From assembly GCF_000411255.1 (NCBI RefSeq), contig NZ_KE150413.1, positions 1,094,999-1,158,998 of the forward strand: a stretch of 64,000 nucleotides of DNA, given 5' to 3'. The notes beneath the pieces are model-generated. The model did not search any database, was not told the origin of the DNA, and was given only the letters and a program-made list of their open reading frames with translations. The position numbers and the translations under genes were made by a program. Shown here piece by piece: positions 1-13,262 of this stretch. How positions within the stretch are numbered: position 1 is the first letter of the stretch; each line of letters opens with the position of its first letter. The stretch is from Paenibacillus sp. HGH0039. Its GTDB lineage: Bacteria; Bacillota; Bacilli; Paenibacillales; NBRC-103111.

Positions 1-33
1 GCTGGCTTCTTGTTTGCCGGGACAACCGGCGGA

Positions 34-1142
<1,109 letters not shown>

Positions 1143-1143
<1 letters not shown>

Positions 1144-2369
1144 TAGCGGACTCCCTCCTTCGCGGCGGCAGCCTCGCGGGCAGCCGCAATCAGTTCGTCG
1201 ATCGAACTTGCCTGACGGCCGCGCTTGATCAGGGTCGTGCCGATCGCAAGCGCAAGCCGCTGCGCCCGTTCGCGTGCCGCGGCGTCTTCGATTCCGTCAA
1301 TGTCCGCCACGTGCGAGAGGCCGTAGATCCGGCGGACCATTTTGCAGCCCGCGAATCCGATCGTCTCCTGAAGAACGCGGTTCATGTACCAGTCCTGATA
1401 GGCGGGCGTTTCGGACATCGGATCGACGGTTTCGTTGTCCCAAAGGGCGCGGAATTCACGCTCGAATACCGTCCACACTTCTTTCACGGTTTCCAGCAGG
1501 TACTCCCGGTAGTCCGTACGCTCGGCCTCGCCCGCGCTCCAGCCTTCCTGCCCTGCGTAATTCAGCAGCAGATTGGCCAGGACCGCACCGATGTCAAAGC
1601 CCATCGGCCCGTAGTAGGCGAATTCGGGGTCGATTACTTTCGTGGAATCTTCTTTGATGAAAATACTGCCCGTATGCAGATCGCCGTGAAGCAGAGCTTC
1701 GGCACGCGTCAGGAACGTATTGCGCAGAATGGCGACTTCCAGATGAAGTTCGCGGTCCTGCCAGATAGCATGAACGGCATCTTTCAAATGATCTTCGATG
1801 CTGTTATTTTCCGAATCGCGGTATGGATCGTCGAAAATAAGATCCTCCGTGATTTTGCACAATTCCGGATTAATGAACCGGCCGACACGCAGTTTCTTCT
1901 CCTGCTGATTCATTCCGAGATCCGACGAGAAAAACAGCGTGCGTGCCATAAACCGGCCGATATGTTTCGCGAAGAGCGGGTATTTGTTTTTCTCGATCAA
2001 GCCCTTGCGCATGATGACGTGGTCGCTCAAATCTTCCATAACCGTCAGCGCAAGTTCCTTCTCATACGCGAATACGTGAGGAACGAGGTCCGGGCACAGG
2101 GAACCTTGGAGCTGCAGGGCTTCGCTTTCGATCCGCGCGCGGTCCAGCGTAAGCGGCCACGATTCTCCTACGACTTTCGCGTAAGGCAGCGCCTGCTTCA
2201 GAATCAGGCTCCGTCCGGCCTTTTCATCCGAGATATGAAAAACAAGATTAAGATTGCCGTCCCCGATCTCACGGCTTGTCAGCACCGCGTCGGGCGCGAA
2301 AATGTTCGGCAGTCCTTTGGCATATGCAATCGCTTCCGCTTCCGTCAGCGCATGGTAAGTCGTAGTCAT
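1143..2369 (-). CDS. mtnK: S-methyl-5-thioribose kinase
   Basis: This 408-residue kinase phosphorylates 5-methylthioribose at the 1-position, the step before MtnA. It has the choline-kinase-like (APH) fold with [12 protein letters not shown] as catalytic loop and [17 protein letters not shown] as the metal-binding segment. An AGGAGG Shine-Dalgarno lies 8 bases before the ATG. The 200-base region upstream shows no SAM-I (S-box) riboswitch consensus, although B. subtilis mtnKA is known to be S-box regulated, so control here probably differs. Confidence 0.95.
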
Positions 2370-2570
2370 TTGGCGTTCCTCCTGAGAAAGAATTAATAAG
2401 TGGCGGCTTGTACCGGGTTGTCCGTTAATTCCGACTTAAATACTAGTATAAAGGAAAACACCCCTGCATGAAACACAATTTTTAGGGCTCCGGTCCCTGG
2501 ACACGGCTTACATAAAACGACTCCGTTCGGCCTACACTACCGGAAGATATCCCACATCAGGAGGTACGTC

Positions 2571-3020
2571 ATGTCGATTGCGATCCGTTCCGCCCACAAA
2601 GTATTGAACAAACAAGTAGCCAACTGGACCGTGCTTTACGTCAAGCTCCACAATTATCATTGGTATGTAAAAGGAGATCAATTCTTCACGCTGCACGTGA
2701 AGTTCGAGGAGCTGTACAACGAAGCGGCAGGCTATGTCGATGAACTGGCCGAACGTCTGCTTTCGATCGGAGGCAAACCCGTCGCCACGCTCAAAGAATG
2801 CCTGGAATTGTCCGATATCCGTGAAGCCGCGGGCGGAGAGAAGTCGGAGGCGATGGTCCGGACTCTTCTCGCCGATTTCGAAACGGTTATAAGCGAATGC
2901 AAAACAGGCATGAAAGAAGCCGAGGAAGCCGGAGACGAAGGAACCGCCGATATGCTGCTTGGCATTACGCAGTCCTTGGAGAAGCACAGCTGGATGCTCG
3001 GTTCTTTCCTGAACGGCTGA
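2571..3020 (+). CDS. dps: Dps/ferritin-like DNA-protection protein
   Basis: This 149-residue protein belongs to the Dps branch of the ferritin family, which forms dodecamers that oxidise and store iron and protect DNA from peroxide. The sequence shows the intersubunit ferroxidase residues in [26 protein letters not shown] (His and Asp/Glu positions) and the long helical pattern of the fold. An AGGAGG site precedes the ATG by 7 bases. It is monocistronic, divergent from mtnK and followed by a terminator. I could not identify a convincing PerR or sigma-B promoter. Confidence 0.9.
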   Translation: MSIAIRSAHKVLNKQVANWTVLYVKLHNYHWYVKGDQFFTLHVKFEELYNEAAGYVDELAERLLSIGGKPVATLKECLELSDIREAAGGEKSEAMVRTLLADFETVISECKTGMKEAEEAGDEGTADMLLGITQSLEKHSWMLGSFLNG

Positions 3021-3100
3021 CGGAAGCGGGCGGTGTTAACTTGCTGACCGCAGCCGCAGTCATATGCCTTGCGATCCGGGCAAAATACCGATTACGGATG

Positions 3101-3136
3101 CCGGCCGGCGGCCTCTAACGAGGCGCGCCGGTTTTT
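3101..3136 (+). terminator. Rho-independent terminator after dps
   Basis: A GC-rich inverted repeat (CCGGCG-GCCTC paired with GAGGC-GC-GCCGG around a TAAC loop) is followed by six T residues, about 80 bases after the dps stop. Confidence 0.8.
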
Positions 3137-3194
3137 TGCGGTTGCCTTTGCAAAAAATTTACCGTCGTTTTAACGAGATTTTTGCCGGACGGGT

Positions 3195-3224
3195 TTGGCT
3201 TTTTGGGAAAACGCCTACTATAAT
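3195..3224 (+). promoter_or_regulatory. Sigma-A-like promoter for the DUF1802 gene
   Basis: TTGGCT and a perfect TATAAT are separated by 18 bases, 43 bases before the GTG start at 3267. Confidence 0.65.
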
Positions 3225-3266
3225 AAGAGGGAGTGAGCCGAATAACGGGCAAGAGAGGTGTAAACG

Positions 3267-3860
3267 GTGACACATTCCCAAATGGCGTTGAAAGAATGGG
3301 CTTCGGCCGTACAGGCTTTGGAGCAGGGCGAGCAGATTCTCATCATGCGCAAAGGCGGCATTCGCGAAGAAACGCGGGATTTCCGCGTCGTTTCCGATGC
3401 TTTTTACCTGTATCCTACCTACGAGCACCAGAAGCCGCATCTCATCAAAGATTCCGCGCAGCCGAGACTTCAAGAAACGTTGGACGGCTGGAATCCGGAC
3501 GACAGGCAGGTGACGATTTCCTCCTGGGCCGAATTGGTCCGCGACATCGAAATAAGTGACGGGGAGACGCTGGAGAAGCTGCAGCCTTTTCATATCTGGA
3601 CCGAAACCTTTGCGGAGGAAAGATTGAAGTGGAAGCGCAAGCAGCCCCTTCATGTCATGCTGCTCCGTGTGTATAAGCTGGACAACCCGGTTACCCTGGC
3701 CGTCGATCCTTCCTATGAAGGCTGCAAGTCCTGGATCGAGCTTCACGGGGAGCTGGAGTCCGCCGGCAGAACGCCGGTGCTGAGCGACGAAGCGTTCCGG
3801 GCGGCGGTGGAGAGAGTGGAGAAAGCTCTGGCGGACGACGGGCCGGTCAACGGGGCTTAG
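3267..3860 (+). CDS. DUF1802 family protein
   Basis: This 197-residue cytosolic protein matches the DUF1802 family as I recognise it: an N-terminal ALKEWA segment, a KGGI-E motif, FYLYPT-EHQ, and a central WAE-V block followed by HIWT--F---RL-WK. The family has no established function. The start is a GTG preceded by AGAGGTG at a short spacing, and a good promoter sits just upstream. There are no membrane segments or signal peptide. It stands alone between dps and the suf operon. Confidence 0.75.
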   Translation: MTHSQMALKEWASAVQALEQGEQILIMRKGGIREETRDFRVVSDAFYLYPTYEHQKPHLIKDSAQPRLQETLDGWNPDDRQVTISSWAELVRDIEISDGETLEKLQPFHIWTETFAEERLKWKRKQPLHVMLLRVYKLDNPVTLAVDPSYEGCKSWIELHGELESAGRTPVLSDEAFRAAVERVEKALADDGPVNGA

Positions 3861-4141
3861 TCTTCATACAGCCGGCTGTGTCCATACCTTCCCATCGACT
3901 GCCGCAGCTTGAACAGGCTTCCCGCGGCCAGGACGGAGTAGGTTTAGCATGGAATGACCAGGAATGAACAGGAGTTGTTCAAACCGGATTCTTTTTGCGG
4001 CAAGCCGGTTATTCTGGAAGGAATTACATAGTTTTATTTGCCGCACAATGAAAAAGCTCATATGACGGCGATTAAAGACGATAGACCGGGGAAAATGCCC
4101 TTTCTTGATTTAAGCAGGCGGCATAGACTATGATGAAGCTA
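3861..4141. other. Intergenic region upstream of suf, no gene seen
   Basis: A 65-codon minus-strand frame here (3864-4061) has no ribosome binding site or recognisable motif and is not called. Apart from the suf promoter at its right end, nothing else is identifiable. Confidence 0.5.
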
Positions 4142-4177
4142 TTGAGAATCATTGATAATCATATTAGAATGATTATA
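4142..4177 (+). promoter_or_regulatory. suf promoter overlapped by Fur-box-like palindromes
   Basis: TTGAGA and TAGAAT are 17 bases apart and form a good sigma-A promoter 46 bases before sufC. The same bases hold a perfect inverted repeat, ATAATCAT-N6-ATGATTAT (4155-4176), and three overlapping stretches that each match about 10-11 of 14 positions of the TGATAAT-N-ATTATCA Fur-family box. This implies repression by a Fur-family metalloregulator, which is inferred and not shown. Confidence 0.6.
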
Positions 4178-4215
4178 AAGTGAAATTCATTGAAAAGTTG
4201 GAGGGTTAATTCACT

Positions 4216-5052
4216 ATGGCAAACGCACCCGTATTCACAATAGAGGGTCTTAAGGCGCAAATCGAAGGCAAAGAGATCCTGAAAGGCTTAAGCCTTGAAG
4301 TTAAAGGCGGAGAAATCCACGCCATCATGGGACCTAACGGTACCGGTAAAAGTACGCTGGCTTCCACGATCATGGGCCACCCTAAATATGAAGTGACCGA
4401 AGGCTCCATCAGCCTGGACGGCGAAGACGTGCTGGAAATGGCCGTCGACGAAAGAGCGCGCGCAGGCCTGTTCCTGGCTATGCAGTATCCGAGCGAAATC
4501 GCCGGCGTAACGAATGCCGACTTCCTCCGCAGCGCGATCAACGCGCGCCGTGAAGAAGGCAGCGAAATTTCCCTGATCAAATTTATCCGCCAGATGGAAA
4601 GCAAAATGAAAGAACTCGAAATGAATCCGGAGTTCATGCACCGTTACCTGAACGAAGGTTTCTCCGGCGGCGAGAAGAAGCGGAATGAAATTCTGCAAAT
4701 GCTGATGCTCGATCCGCGCATCGTTATTCTTGACGAGATCGATTCCGGTCTCGATATCGACGCCCTTCGCATCGTCGCTACAGGCGTTAACGCTATGCGC
4801 AGCGAAGACCGCGGCTTCCTGATCATTACCCACTACCAGCGTTTGCTGGATTATGTAACACCTGACTTCGTACACGTGATGATGCAGGGAAGAATCGTCA
4901 AATCCGGCGGTCCTGAGCTGGCGCAGCGTCTGGAGAAAGACGGCTATGACTGGATTAAAGAAGAGCTGGGCATCGTCGACGAAACAGTCGGCAATGACGA
5001 CGAGCAAGAATTCCAAGTTCCTATGAACACAACCGCACCGAAATATAACTAA
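4216..5052 (+). CDS. sufC: Fe-S cluster assembly ATPase SufC
   Basis: SufC is the ABC-type ATPase of the SufBCD scaffold, which builds Fe-S clusters in the cytosol. The sequence shows Walker [10 protein letters not shown] at residues 39-47, the [10 protein letters not shown] signature typical of SufC, Walker [13 protein letters not shown] and the ITHYQ switch histidine. At 278 residues it is slightly longer than usual because of an acidic C-terminal tail of about 20 residues. It is the first gene of sufCDSUB. The ribosome binding site is TTGGAGGG. Confidence 0.97.
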   Translation: MANAPVFTIEGLKAQIEGKEILKGLSLEVKGGEIHAIMGPNGTGKSTLASTIMGHPKYEVTEGSISLDGEDVLEMAVDERARAGLFLAMQYPSEIAGVTNADFLRSAINARREEGSEISLIKFIRQMESKMKELEMNPEFMHRYLNEGFSGGEKKRNEILQMLMLDPRIVILDEIDSGLDIDALRIVATGVNAMRSEDRGFLIITHYQRLLDYVTPDFVHVMMQGRIVKSGGPELAQRLEKDGYDWIKEELGIVDETVGNDDEQEFQVPMNTTAPKYN

Positions 5053-5084
5053 TGGCCTGGGCTATATATTAGGAGGAAATAGAT

Positions 5085-8018
<2,934 letters not shown>

Positions 8019-8045
8019 TTAGCAGAATTAAAGGAGGTTGGTACG

Positions 8046-9443
8046 ATGGCTAAGCAAATGCCAGAAATGGAAGAGTACAAATACGGCTTTCGGGACGAGC
8101 ACAAGTCTATTTTCCAATCGGGAAAAGGCCTGAACGCCGAAATCGTCACCGAAATTTCCAGAATGAAAGGCGAGCCCGAGTGGATGCTCGAGTTCCGTCT
8201 GAAATCGCTGGAACAGTTCTTCAGCATGCCGATGCCGCGTTGGGGCGGTAACCTGGATGATCTCGATTTCAATGACATCCAGTACTATGTCAAGCCGTCC
8301 GAGAAACAGGGCAAGACGTGGGAAGAGGTTCCGACCGAGATTAAGGAAACGTTCGACAAGCTCGGTATTCCGGAAGCGGAACAGAAGTTCCTTGCCGGCG
8401 TATCCGCTCAGTACGAGTCCGAAGTCGTTTACCACAGCATGCAGAAAGAACTTGAAGATCAAGGCGTGATCTTCATGGACACCGACAGCGCGCTGCGTGA
8501 ATACCCGGAATTGTTCCGTGAATATTTCGGAACCGTCATTCCTCCGACCGACAACAAGTTCGCCGCGCTGAACAGCGCCGTATGGTCCGGCGGCAGCTTC
8601 ATTTACGTACCGAAAGGCGTAAAATGCGAAGTTCCGCTTCAAGCGTATTTCCGTATCAACTCGGAAAATATGGGTCAGTTCGAGCGTACCCTGATCATCA
8701 CGGACGAAGACAGCTTCGTTCACTATGTAGAAGGTTGTACCGCTCCGGTATACAGCACGAACTCACTTCACAGCGCGGTCGTTGAAATCGTATGCCGCAA
8801 AAACTCCCGTGCCCGTTACACCACGATCCAGAACTGGGCGCCGAACATCTACAACCTCGTTACCAAGCGTGCCGTCGCTGAAGAAGGCGCGAACATGGAA
8901 TGGGTGGATGGTAACATCGGCTCCAAGCTGACGATGAAATACCCGGCTGTCGTGCTTAAAGGCCGCGGCGCCAAAGGCTCCGTTCTGTCCATTGCCGTTG
9001 CAGGCAAAGGCCAGCATCAGGATGCCGGTGCGAAAATGATCCACCTTGCTCCGGACACCACTTCGACGATCATTTCGAAGTCGATCTCCAAGCACGGCGG
9101 TAAAGTAACGTACCGTGGACTCGCTTCCTTCGGCCGTAATTCCGCAGGCGCGAAATCCAACATCAAGTGCGACACGCTGATTATGGATAAACAATCCACG
9201 TCCGACACGATTCCGTACAACGAAATCATGAACGACAACATCACGCTGGAGCACGAAGCGACTGTTTCGAAAGTATCCGAAGATCAGCTCTTCTACCTGA
9301 TGAGCCGCGGTCTGTCGGAAGGCGAAGCGACGCAAATGATCGTAATGGGCTTTATCGAGCCGTTCACGAAAGAACTTCCGATGGAGTATGCGGTTGAAAT
9401 GAACCGACTCATCAAGTTCGAGATGGAAGGTTCCATCGGTTAA
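8046..9443 (+). CDS. sufB: Fe-S cluster assembly scaffold SufB
   Basis: SufB is the core scaffold subunit on which the nascent cluster forms. The 465-residue sequence is highly typical, with GMPMPRWG near the N terminus, [29 protein letters not shown] with the SufB cysteine, and the terminal [26 protein letters not shown] precedes the ATG. It is the last gene of the operon, followed by a terminator. Confidence 0.97.
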   Translation: MAKQMPEMEEYKYGFRDEHKSIFQSGKGLNAEIVTEISRMKGEPEWMLEFRLKSLEQFFSMPMPRWGGNLDDLDFNDIQYYVKPSEKQGKTWEEVPTEIKETFDKLGIPEAEQKFLAGVSAQYESEVVYHSMQKELEDQGVIFMDTDSALREYPELFREYFGTVIPPTDNKFAALNSAVWSGGSFIYVPKGVKCEVPLQAYFRINSENMGQFERTLIITDEDSFVHYVEGCTAPVYSTNSLHSAVVEIVCRKNSRARYTTIQNWAPNIYNLVTKRAVAEEGANMEWVDGNIGSKLTMKYPAVVLKGRGAKGSVLSIAVAGKGQHQDAGAKMIHLAPDTTSTIISKSISKHGGKVTYRGLASFGRNSAGAKSNIKCDTLIMDKQSTSDTIPYNEIMNDNITLEHEATVSKVSEDQLFYLMSRGLSEGEATQMIVMGFIEPFTKELPMEYAVEMNRLIKFEMEGSIG

Positions 9444-9476
9444 TTTTGATTTTGGATGTTTCTATATTTATAACAA

Positions 9477-9537
9477 TAAAAGTGCCTATGATGACTTGTA
9501 CACGTCGTGTTCGAGTCTCAGGGGCACTTTTTTTATT
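9477..9537 (+). terminator. Terminator of the suf operon, left copy of a repeat
   Basis: AAAAGTGCC pairs with GGCACTTTTTTT around a long loop that contains a secondary pairing (GACTTG with CGAGTC). The part from 9490 resembles the terminator at 10993-11038, suggesting the two are copies of one element. Confidence 0.75.
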
Positions 9538-9610
9538 TTAAAAACAGGAAAATTCATTTACAAAAATGTATAAATATGGTTAAATTAAAAGGTGCATATT
9601 GAAAGATTGT

Positions 9611-9645
9611 TTGATGTTGTAATAGTTGGCCAACATTACAATCAA
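9611..9645 (+). promoter_or_regulatory. Long imperfect palindrome upstream of the secreted-protein gene
   Basis: The core TTGTAAT-A-GTTGG / CCAAC-ATTACAA is an inverted repeat with 12-base arms and a single bulged base, centred on TTGGCCAA, and the outer bases TTGA/TCAA extend it. It lies 32 bases before the start codon, downstream of a possible TTTACA-17-TTAAAT promoter. It could be an operator or a 5' UTR hairpin. Confidence 0.5.
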
Positions 9646-9676
9646 TAATTAATTAATAGAAAAGTAGGTGCATTCC

Positions 9677-10357
9677 ATGCAAAGTAAGAAAATACTACAT
9701 GTATTGGCTGTAGCATCTGTTTTAACATTGGCATCTTCATCAATACCGGCATATGCAACTGACGCTAACTCTCTTGATGAGCCTGTAAAATTTGAAAAGA
9801 CTATTGAAACGCCTGTTAATACAACTGCAAAATTAACTTTTATAGATCCATCGCTCAAGAACCAACACTCTACTAGAGGAGATGTTCATGAGGAGTATAA
9901 ATATTCTTATTATGTTGTTCAAAATTGGAGCATTGTTCAGTATGATGCAAAACCTGTTGATAATCAAAAACAATACTTAAGTATTGCAAAAGGTGGAGCA
10001 AAAACGACAACAGTTGAAAGGAGTAACTCTACAACTGTAAGTATTACAGGTGAAGCAGATTTTAATAAAATAAAAGTAATCAATTTAAGTATTACTGGAA
10101 ATTACACGGGCACCTGGTCTTATAAAGAGACTGTCACTGAGTCTTTTGCAGGTCCTGATCCGGGATATAATTCAAGAAATTACTATACTGGGACCGGATA
10201 TGACAAATCCGCATGGACGCTTAAAAAGTATGATGTTTACAATGTTTACAATGGAAACATAAATACAGGTACTCAGGAATATTATGTAGGGAACACCACA
10301 GTAAATTCCGTATACAAACCCAAAATTGTGTTGTACTCAAGAGATTCAAACTATTGA
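9677..10357 (+). CDS. Secreted protein of unknown function
   Basis: I do not recognise this family. The 226-residue product has a clear signal peptide (KK, hydrophobic LAVASVLTLASSS, then AYA before TDAN), predicting export. The mature part is rich in Thr, Ser, Asn, Tyr and alternating polar/hydrophobic residues (about residues 100-150), which suggests a beta-sheet protein; cysteines are absent. The ATG at 9677 is preferred over an upstream in-frame GTG at 9668 because AGGTG lies 6 bases before it. Base composition is much more AT-rich than in the neighbours, a sign of horizontal transfer. Confidence 0.75.
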   Translation: MQSKKILHVLAVASVLTLASSSIPAYATDANSLDEPVKFEKTIETPVNTTAKLTFIDPSLKNQHSTRGDVHEEYKYSYYVVQNWSIVQYDAKPVDNQKQYLSIAKGGAKTTTVERSNSTTVSITGEADFNKIKVINLSITGNYTGTWSYKETVTESFAGPDPGYNSRNYYTGTGYDKSAWTLKKYDVYNVYNGNINTGTQEYYVGNTTVNSVYKPKIVLYSRDSNY

Positions 10358-10382
10358 TATAACCTAAAGCATGAATAAAGAT

Positions 10383-10415
10383 AAATCAAAGTCGGCTTTT
10401 CGCCGACTTTGATTT
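10383..10415. terminator. Bidirectional terminator between the islet genes
   Basis: A perfect 14-base inverted repeat (AAATCAAAGTCGGC and its complement) surrounds a TTTTC loop and is followed by T-rich sequence. The palindrome would work in either direction. Confidence 0.8.
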
Positions 10416-10444
10416 GTTTTACAATAGCTATGGAGGTTAAACTT

Positions 10445-10921
10445 ATGAAACAATACTTCATGCTTCTCATTCTAGTTGTATTAGTTTTAACAGGTTGTAG
10501 TACAGACAAACAGACCTACAATCTTGAAAAAATTCAGCTAATCACCGAGGGAAGCCAAACAATTCAAGCAGATGGAAATAAACTAGTTATGTTAGAATAC
10601 CAGTTGACAATTAGCGGTCCCTCTCCGATAGACACTGAAAGTGCAGAAATTAGTTATGGATATTCGGCGCATTCAAAAGAGTTAGTCCCAATTAATAAAG
10701 GTACCCTTTCACTAAAATCTCTGTGTAGAAGATTTGCAGGCGGTGATGGTTGCAAGCAAGAGAACACCACATTGGCTGTAAGGTATCCCATAACCTTTAT
10801 TCCGGAATCTCCATACAAAGAAGATGATTTGGAGTACTTAAAACTACATTTGGATGAAATTAAATTTAAGCTAACGATAGGTGGAACCGAGTATGATTTA
10901 ACAGATAAGAAAGGGCAATAA
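10445..10921 (+). CDS. Small lipoprotein of unknown function
   Basis: This 158-residue protein starts with MKQYF, a hydrophobic stretch and the lipobox L-T-G-C at Cys18, so it should be lipid-anchored on the outer face of the membrane. The rest is hydrophilic, with two cysteines in a SLCRRFAGGDGCK segment that could form a disulfide. The family is not recognised. TGGAGG precedes the chosen ATG at 10445, and an upstream in-frame extension lacks a ribosome binding site and would bury the signal peptide. It is AT-rich like the preceding gene. Confidence 0.75.
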   Translation: MKQYFMLLILVVLVLTGCSTDKQTYNLEKIQLITEGSQTIQADGNKLVMLEYQLTISGPSPIDTESAEISYGYSAHSKELVPINKGTLSLKSLCRRFAGGDGCKQENTTLAVRYPITFIPESPYKEDDLEYLKLHLDEIKFKLTIGGTEYDLTDKKGQ

Positions 10922-11009
10922 CTAACAATTTAATAATAAGAGCTAGAGCGATTTCTAAGCGGTTGAAATGGGTGGTCTCATTACTTATCTGCGATGACTT
11001 CTACGCTTG

Positions 11010-11038
11010 CGTGTCCGAGTTACCGGACACGTTTTTTT
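11010..11038 (+). terminator. Terminator at the right edge of the AT-rich islet
   Basis: CGTGTCCG and CGGACACG pair around an AGTTAC loop and are followed by seven T residues. With its upstream bases (from 10993) it resembles the suf terminator region at 9490-9534. Confidence 0.85.
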
Positions 11039-11217
11039 CTGCAATTTATAGGAAAAGGCGCACTCTCCTCGGAATAGGATGACGTTGCAATCTTAAATCC
11101 ATCGGGGGGGTTCCCGACTCCAGAGGCTTATCCGTCAATTTTACTCCTGCGGATGACGCCACAGACTAGCCTGTCATTCCTCATTAAAAGGTCACGACAA
11201 AAAGCCCGGACCGCCGG

Positions 11218-11643
11218 TTAAGGCAGCCGCAGGCCGACTCTTATCGTGGGATCAACCGCAAGCGGGACCAGGGCGCTGGCAAGCCAAACCCCTGCGATCA
11301 GAAACGAGAAAAGGGAGAGGACAAGCCCTGCGGACCGCCGGTGAGAGCGTCTGGCGATAAGGCCCGAACCGAAGGCGGTAATCCCGAGGATAATGCCGAG
11401 GGGAAGCGTAACAACCAGCAGGTTAAAAAGGACTGCCAAAATGCCGCAGAGTACCGCCAGGACAGCCGAAGTCTTTCTCGGTTTTACGGGAGGCGGGGTG
11501 TAACCGGAAGAAAAAGCCGAGGGAAGCTCGGGTTCTCGCAAGGGTTCGCTCTCTTCCTTGTTTACGAACGTGCCTTCCTGTAGCGGATCAGGCTGGCGAT
11601 TTATCGTTACAAATGGCTGTTCTTTGTGTTTGTCGTCGGACAA
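11218..11643 (-). CDS. DUF4190-like small membrane protein
   Basis: This 141-residue protein has a hydrophilic, proline-rich N-terminal half and two long hydrophobic segments separated by a basic RRSHRRSAG turn, an arrangement I associate with DUF4190 membrane proteins. The chosen start is a TTG preceded by AAGGAGG at 10 bases. A longer frame extends to 11946 but overlaps the next gene region and has no ribosome binding site. Function is unknown. Confidence 0.6.
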   Translation of the reverse strand: MSDDKHKEQPFVTINRQPDPLQEGTFVNKEESEPLREPELPSAFSSGYTPPPVKPRKTSAVLAVLCGILAVLFNLLVVTLPLGIILGITAFGSGLIARRSHRRSAGLVLSLFSFLIAGVWLASALVPLAVDPTIRVGLRLP

Positions 11644-11778
11644 GATGCATGCGCCTCCTTGAGGAAGGGTTGGGTTGCCGGATTTACCACCGACGGATCT
11701 GGCATATCCGGTATAAGAGGATCGCCGAATCGGCGGATCGGTGGCCGTGTGTGTGGCGATAGGGTCATTGTAGCACAA

Positions 11779-11814
11779 AACAGCCGCACAATCCCAAAGG
11801 GAGCGGCGGCTGTT
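11779..11814 (-). terminator. Terminator after the HD-GYP gene
   Basis: AACAGCCGC pairs with GCGGCTGTT around an 18-base loop, with TTTTG following on the minus strand, 32 bases after the stop of the HD-GYP gene. Confidence 0.65.
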
Positions 11815-11845
11815 GCATTTTGCAGCATTAGAAATGAAGCGCTTA

Positions 11846-12907
11846 CTAGACCGTGATGAATTGAATCTCCAGATCGGTCCGCTGTGTAAGGTCGACGAAC
11901 GTATCTCCGGCATCGTCAATTTGAATAAGGGGGCGGAAATAATCATTGGGAAAAGTCATGACGATGGTGCCGGACTGACCGTTGGATAAGGTGGCTTTCT
12001 TACCGATAAAATTGGGGACCATGTTGGCGATAAAAACATGAACCGCTTGAGGATCAAGCTCACCGAAGCTCATTTTGTGAAGCTCCTTCAGGACGTAAAG
12101 CAGATCCCGCTTGGACTGGTACGAACGGTTATTGATCATGGCGCTGTATACGTCGGCTACGGCAACGATTTTGGCGGCTGGGTGAATCGCTTCGGAGGTT
12201 TTGCCCAGCGGATACCCGGAGCCGTTGAGCCGTTCGTGATGCTGCAAGGCGACGAGCGCCGCCAGTTCATCCGCAATTGAATTACGTATAATTTCGTAAC
12301 CGTAAACGGTATGCTTTCTCATCTCGGTATACTCTTCTTCCGTAAGCTTACCTGGTTTATGCAGCACGTCGAAGCTGATCCGGCATTTTCCGATATCGTG
12401 AAGATAGCCGGCTTTGCCGATTTCCTTGGCCTCCTCTTCGGATTTGCCCAGCCAGATCGAAATAAAGTAGGAGATGAGGCCGACCTGTACGCTGTGCTGG
12501 TATGTATAATCATCGCGGCTGTCCAGGCAGAGCAGCAGATTCACGACGTCTTTTTCTTCCCGCACACTAGAGATGAGGGGACCATAGTACTGCTCGACAA
12601 CCGGGTCGGAAAGCTTGCCTGTCCGTACCGCGCTTTCGAATAAGTCTTTGATGCCGCCGATAGCGGAGTGGAACGATTCCTCCTGCCGCAAAAGCTCCGA
12701 GGAAGCAGCAGCGGTTTGCGAATGAGCTTGGCTGCCGGGCAGAGGACGGTCTTCGATGTCCACATATTCAATCTGATGCTTGTTCAGTTTCAAAATATCG
12801 AACTCGTCCACTTTCGTATCGGCCGATAAAATGTTCAATCCGATAGAATTGAACGTATCGCGGGCTAGACGGTCACCCACCTGCAGATCTGTTATATGAA
12901 TTCTCAT
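11846..12907 (-). CDS. HD-GYP domain phosphodiesterase
   Basis: This protein of about 353 residues contains a C-terminal HD-GYP domain, which typically hydrolyses cyclic di-GMP. Visible motifs are YLHDIGKCRI, HTVYGYEII, LQHHERLNGSGYPLG and VADVYSAMI; the usual Asp in HHExxDG is Asn here, as in its paralogue at 18287. The N-terminal part is an uncharacterised region of about 100 residues. The second ATG (12907) is preferred because AAAGGTG is 10 bases before it and only 1 base before the first. Transcription is probably monocistronic. Confidence 0.85.
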   Translation of the reverse strand: MRIHITDLQVGDRLARDTFNSIGLNILSADTKVDEFDILKLNKHQIEYVDIEDRPLPGSQAHSQTAAASSELLRQEESFHSAIGGIKDLFESAVRTGKLSDPVVEQYYGPLISSVREEKDVVNLLLCLDSRDDYTYQHSVQVGLISYFISIWLGKSEEEAKEIGKAGYLHDIGKCRISFDVLHKPGKLTEEEYTEMRKHTVYGYEIIRNSIADELAALVALQHHERLNGSGYPLGKTSEAIHPAAKIVAVADVYSAMINNRSYQSKRDLLYVLKELHKMSFGELDPQAVHVFIANMVPNFIGKKATLSNGQSGTIVMTFPNDYFRPLIQIDDAGDTFVDLTQRTDLEIQFITV

Positions 12908-12954
12908 TGAATTCATTCACCTTTTCCTGTTCCCATTTTTTCTCAATCACTTTC

Positions 12955-12984
12955 ATATTAGCAGGAGGATAAACAGAGTTGCAA
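12955..12984 (-). promoter_or_regulatory. Sigma-A-like promoter for the HD-GYP gene
   Basis: Read on the minus strand, TTGCAA and TAATAT are 18 bases apart, about 50 bases before the start at 12907. Confidence 0.5.
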
Positions 12985-13214
12985 TGAAACATTTTCCATC
13001 TTTCGGAATTTAGGTGTCGGATTTGATCAATTATTTATAAAGAAAATGAAAGCCGTAACAAGCCACTAAAAGATGGGCAAAATAGGAAAATAAAGGGGAG
13101 GGATTTATATTGTAAACGGAAGGGAGGGGGGACATGTTTTGTAACGAATAGCGTGCGAGTACGAGTGCCGGGGTGTTTTTTCTTATGAAGTACGCCAGCA
13201 TGGACGGATCTTAT
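12985..13214. other. Intergenic region, nothing identified
   Basis: This stretch between the HD-GYP promoter and the moeB terminator is relatively AT-rich and purine-rich. No open frame with a ribosome binding site and no clear RNA structure was seen. Confidence 0.4.
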
Positions 13215-13246
13215 AAAAAACGGACCTTATCCGTAGATAAGGTCCG
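13215..13246 (-). terminator. Terminator of the moaDE-moeB unit
   Basis: A perfect 11-base stem (CGGACCTTATC and its complement) with a 4-base loop is followed by six T residues on the minus strand, 17 bases after the moeB stop. Confidence 0.9.
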
Positions 13247-13262
13247 AAGCGTGGCGCGCAGA

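Noticed and set aside
2370-2570. SAM-I riboswitch upstream of mtnK
   Set aside because: I looked for it because B. subtilis mtnKA has one, but the conserved core and terminator are not present on the minus strand.
11644-11946. N-terminal extension of the DUF4190-like gene
   Set aside because: It has no ribosome binding site, crosses a terminator hairpin and overlaps the neighbouring HD-GYP gene; the TTG at 11643 has AAGGAGG.
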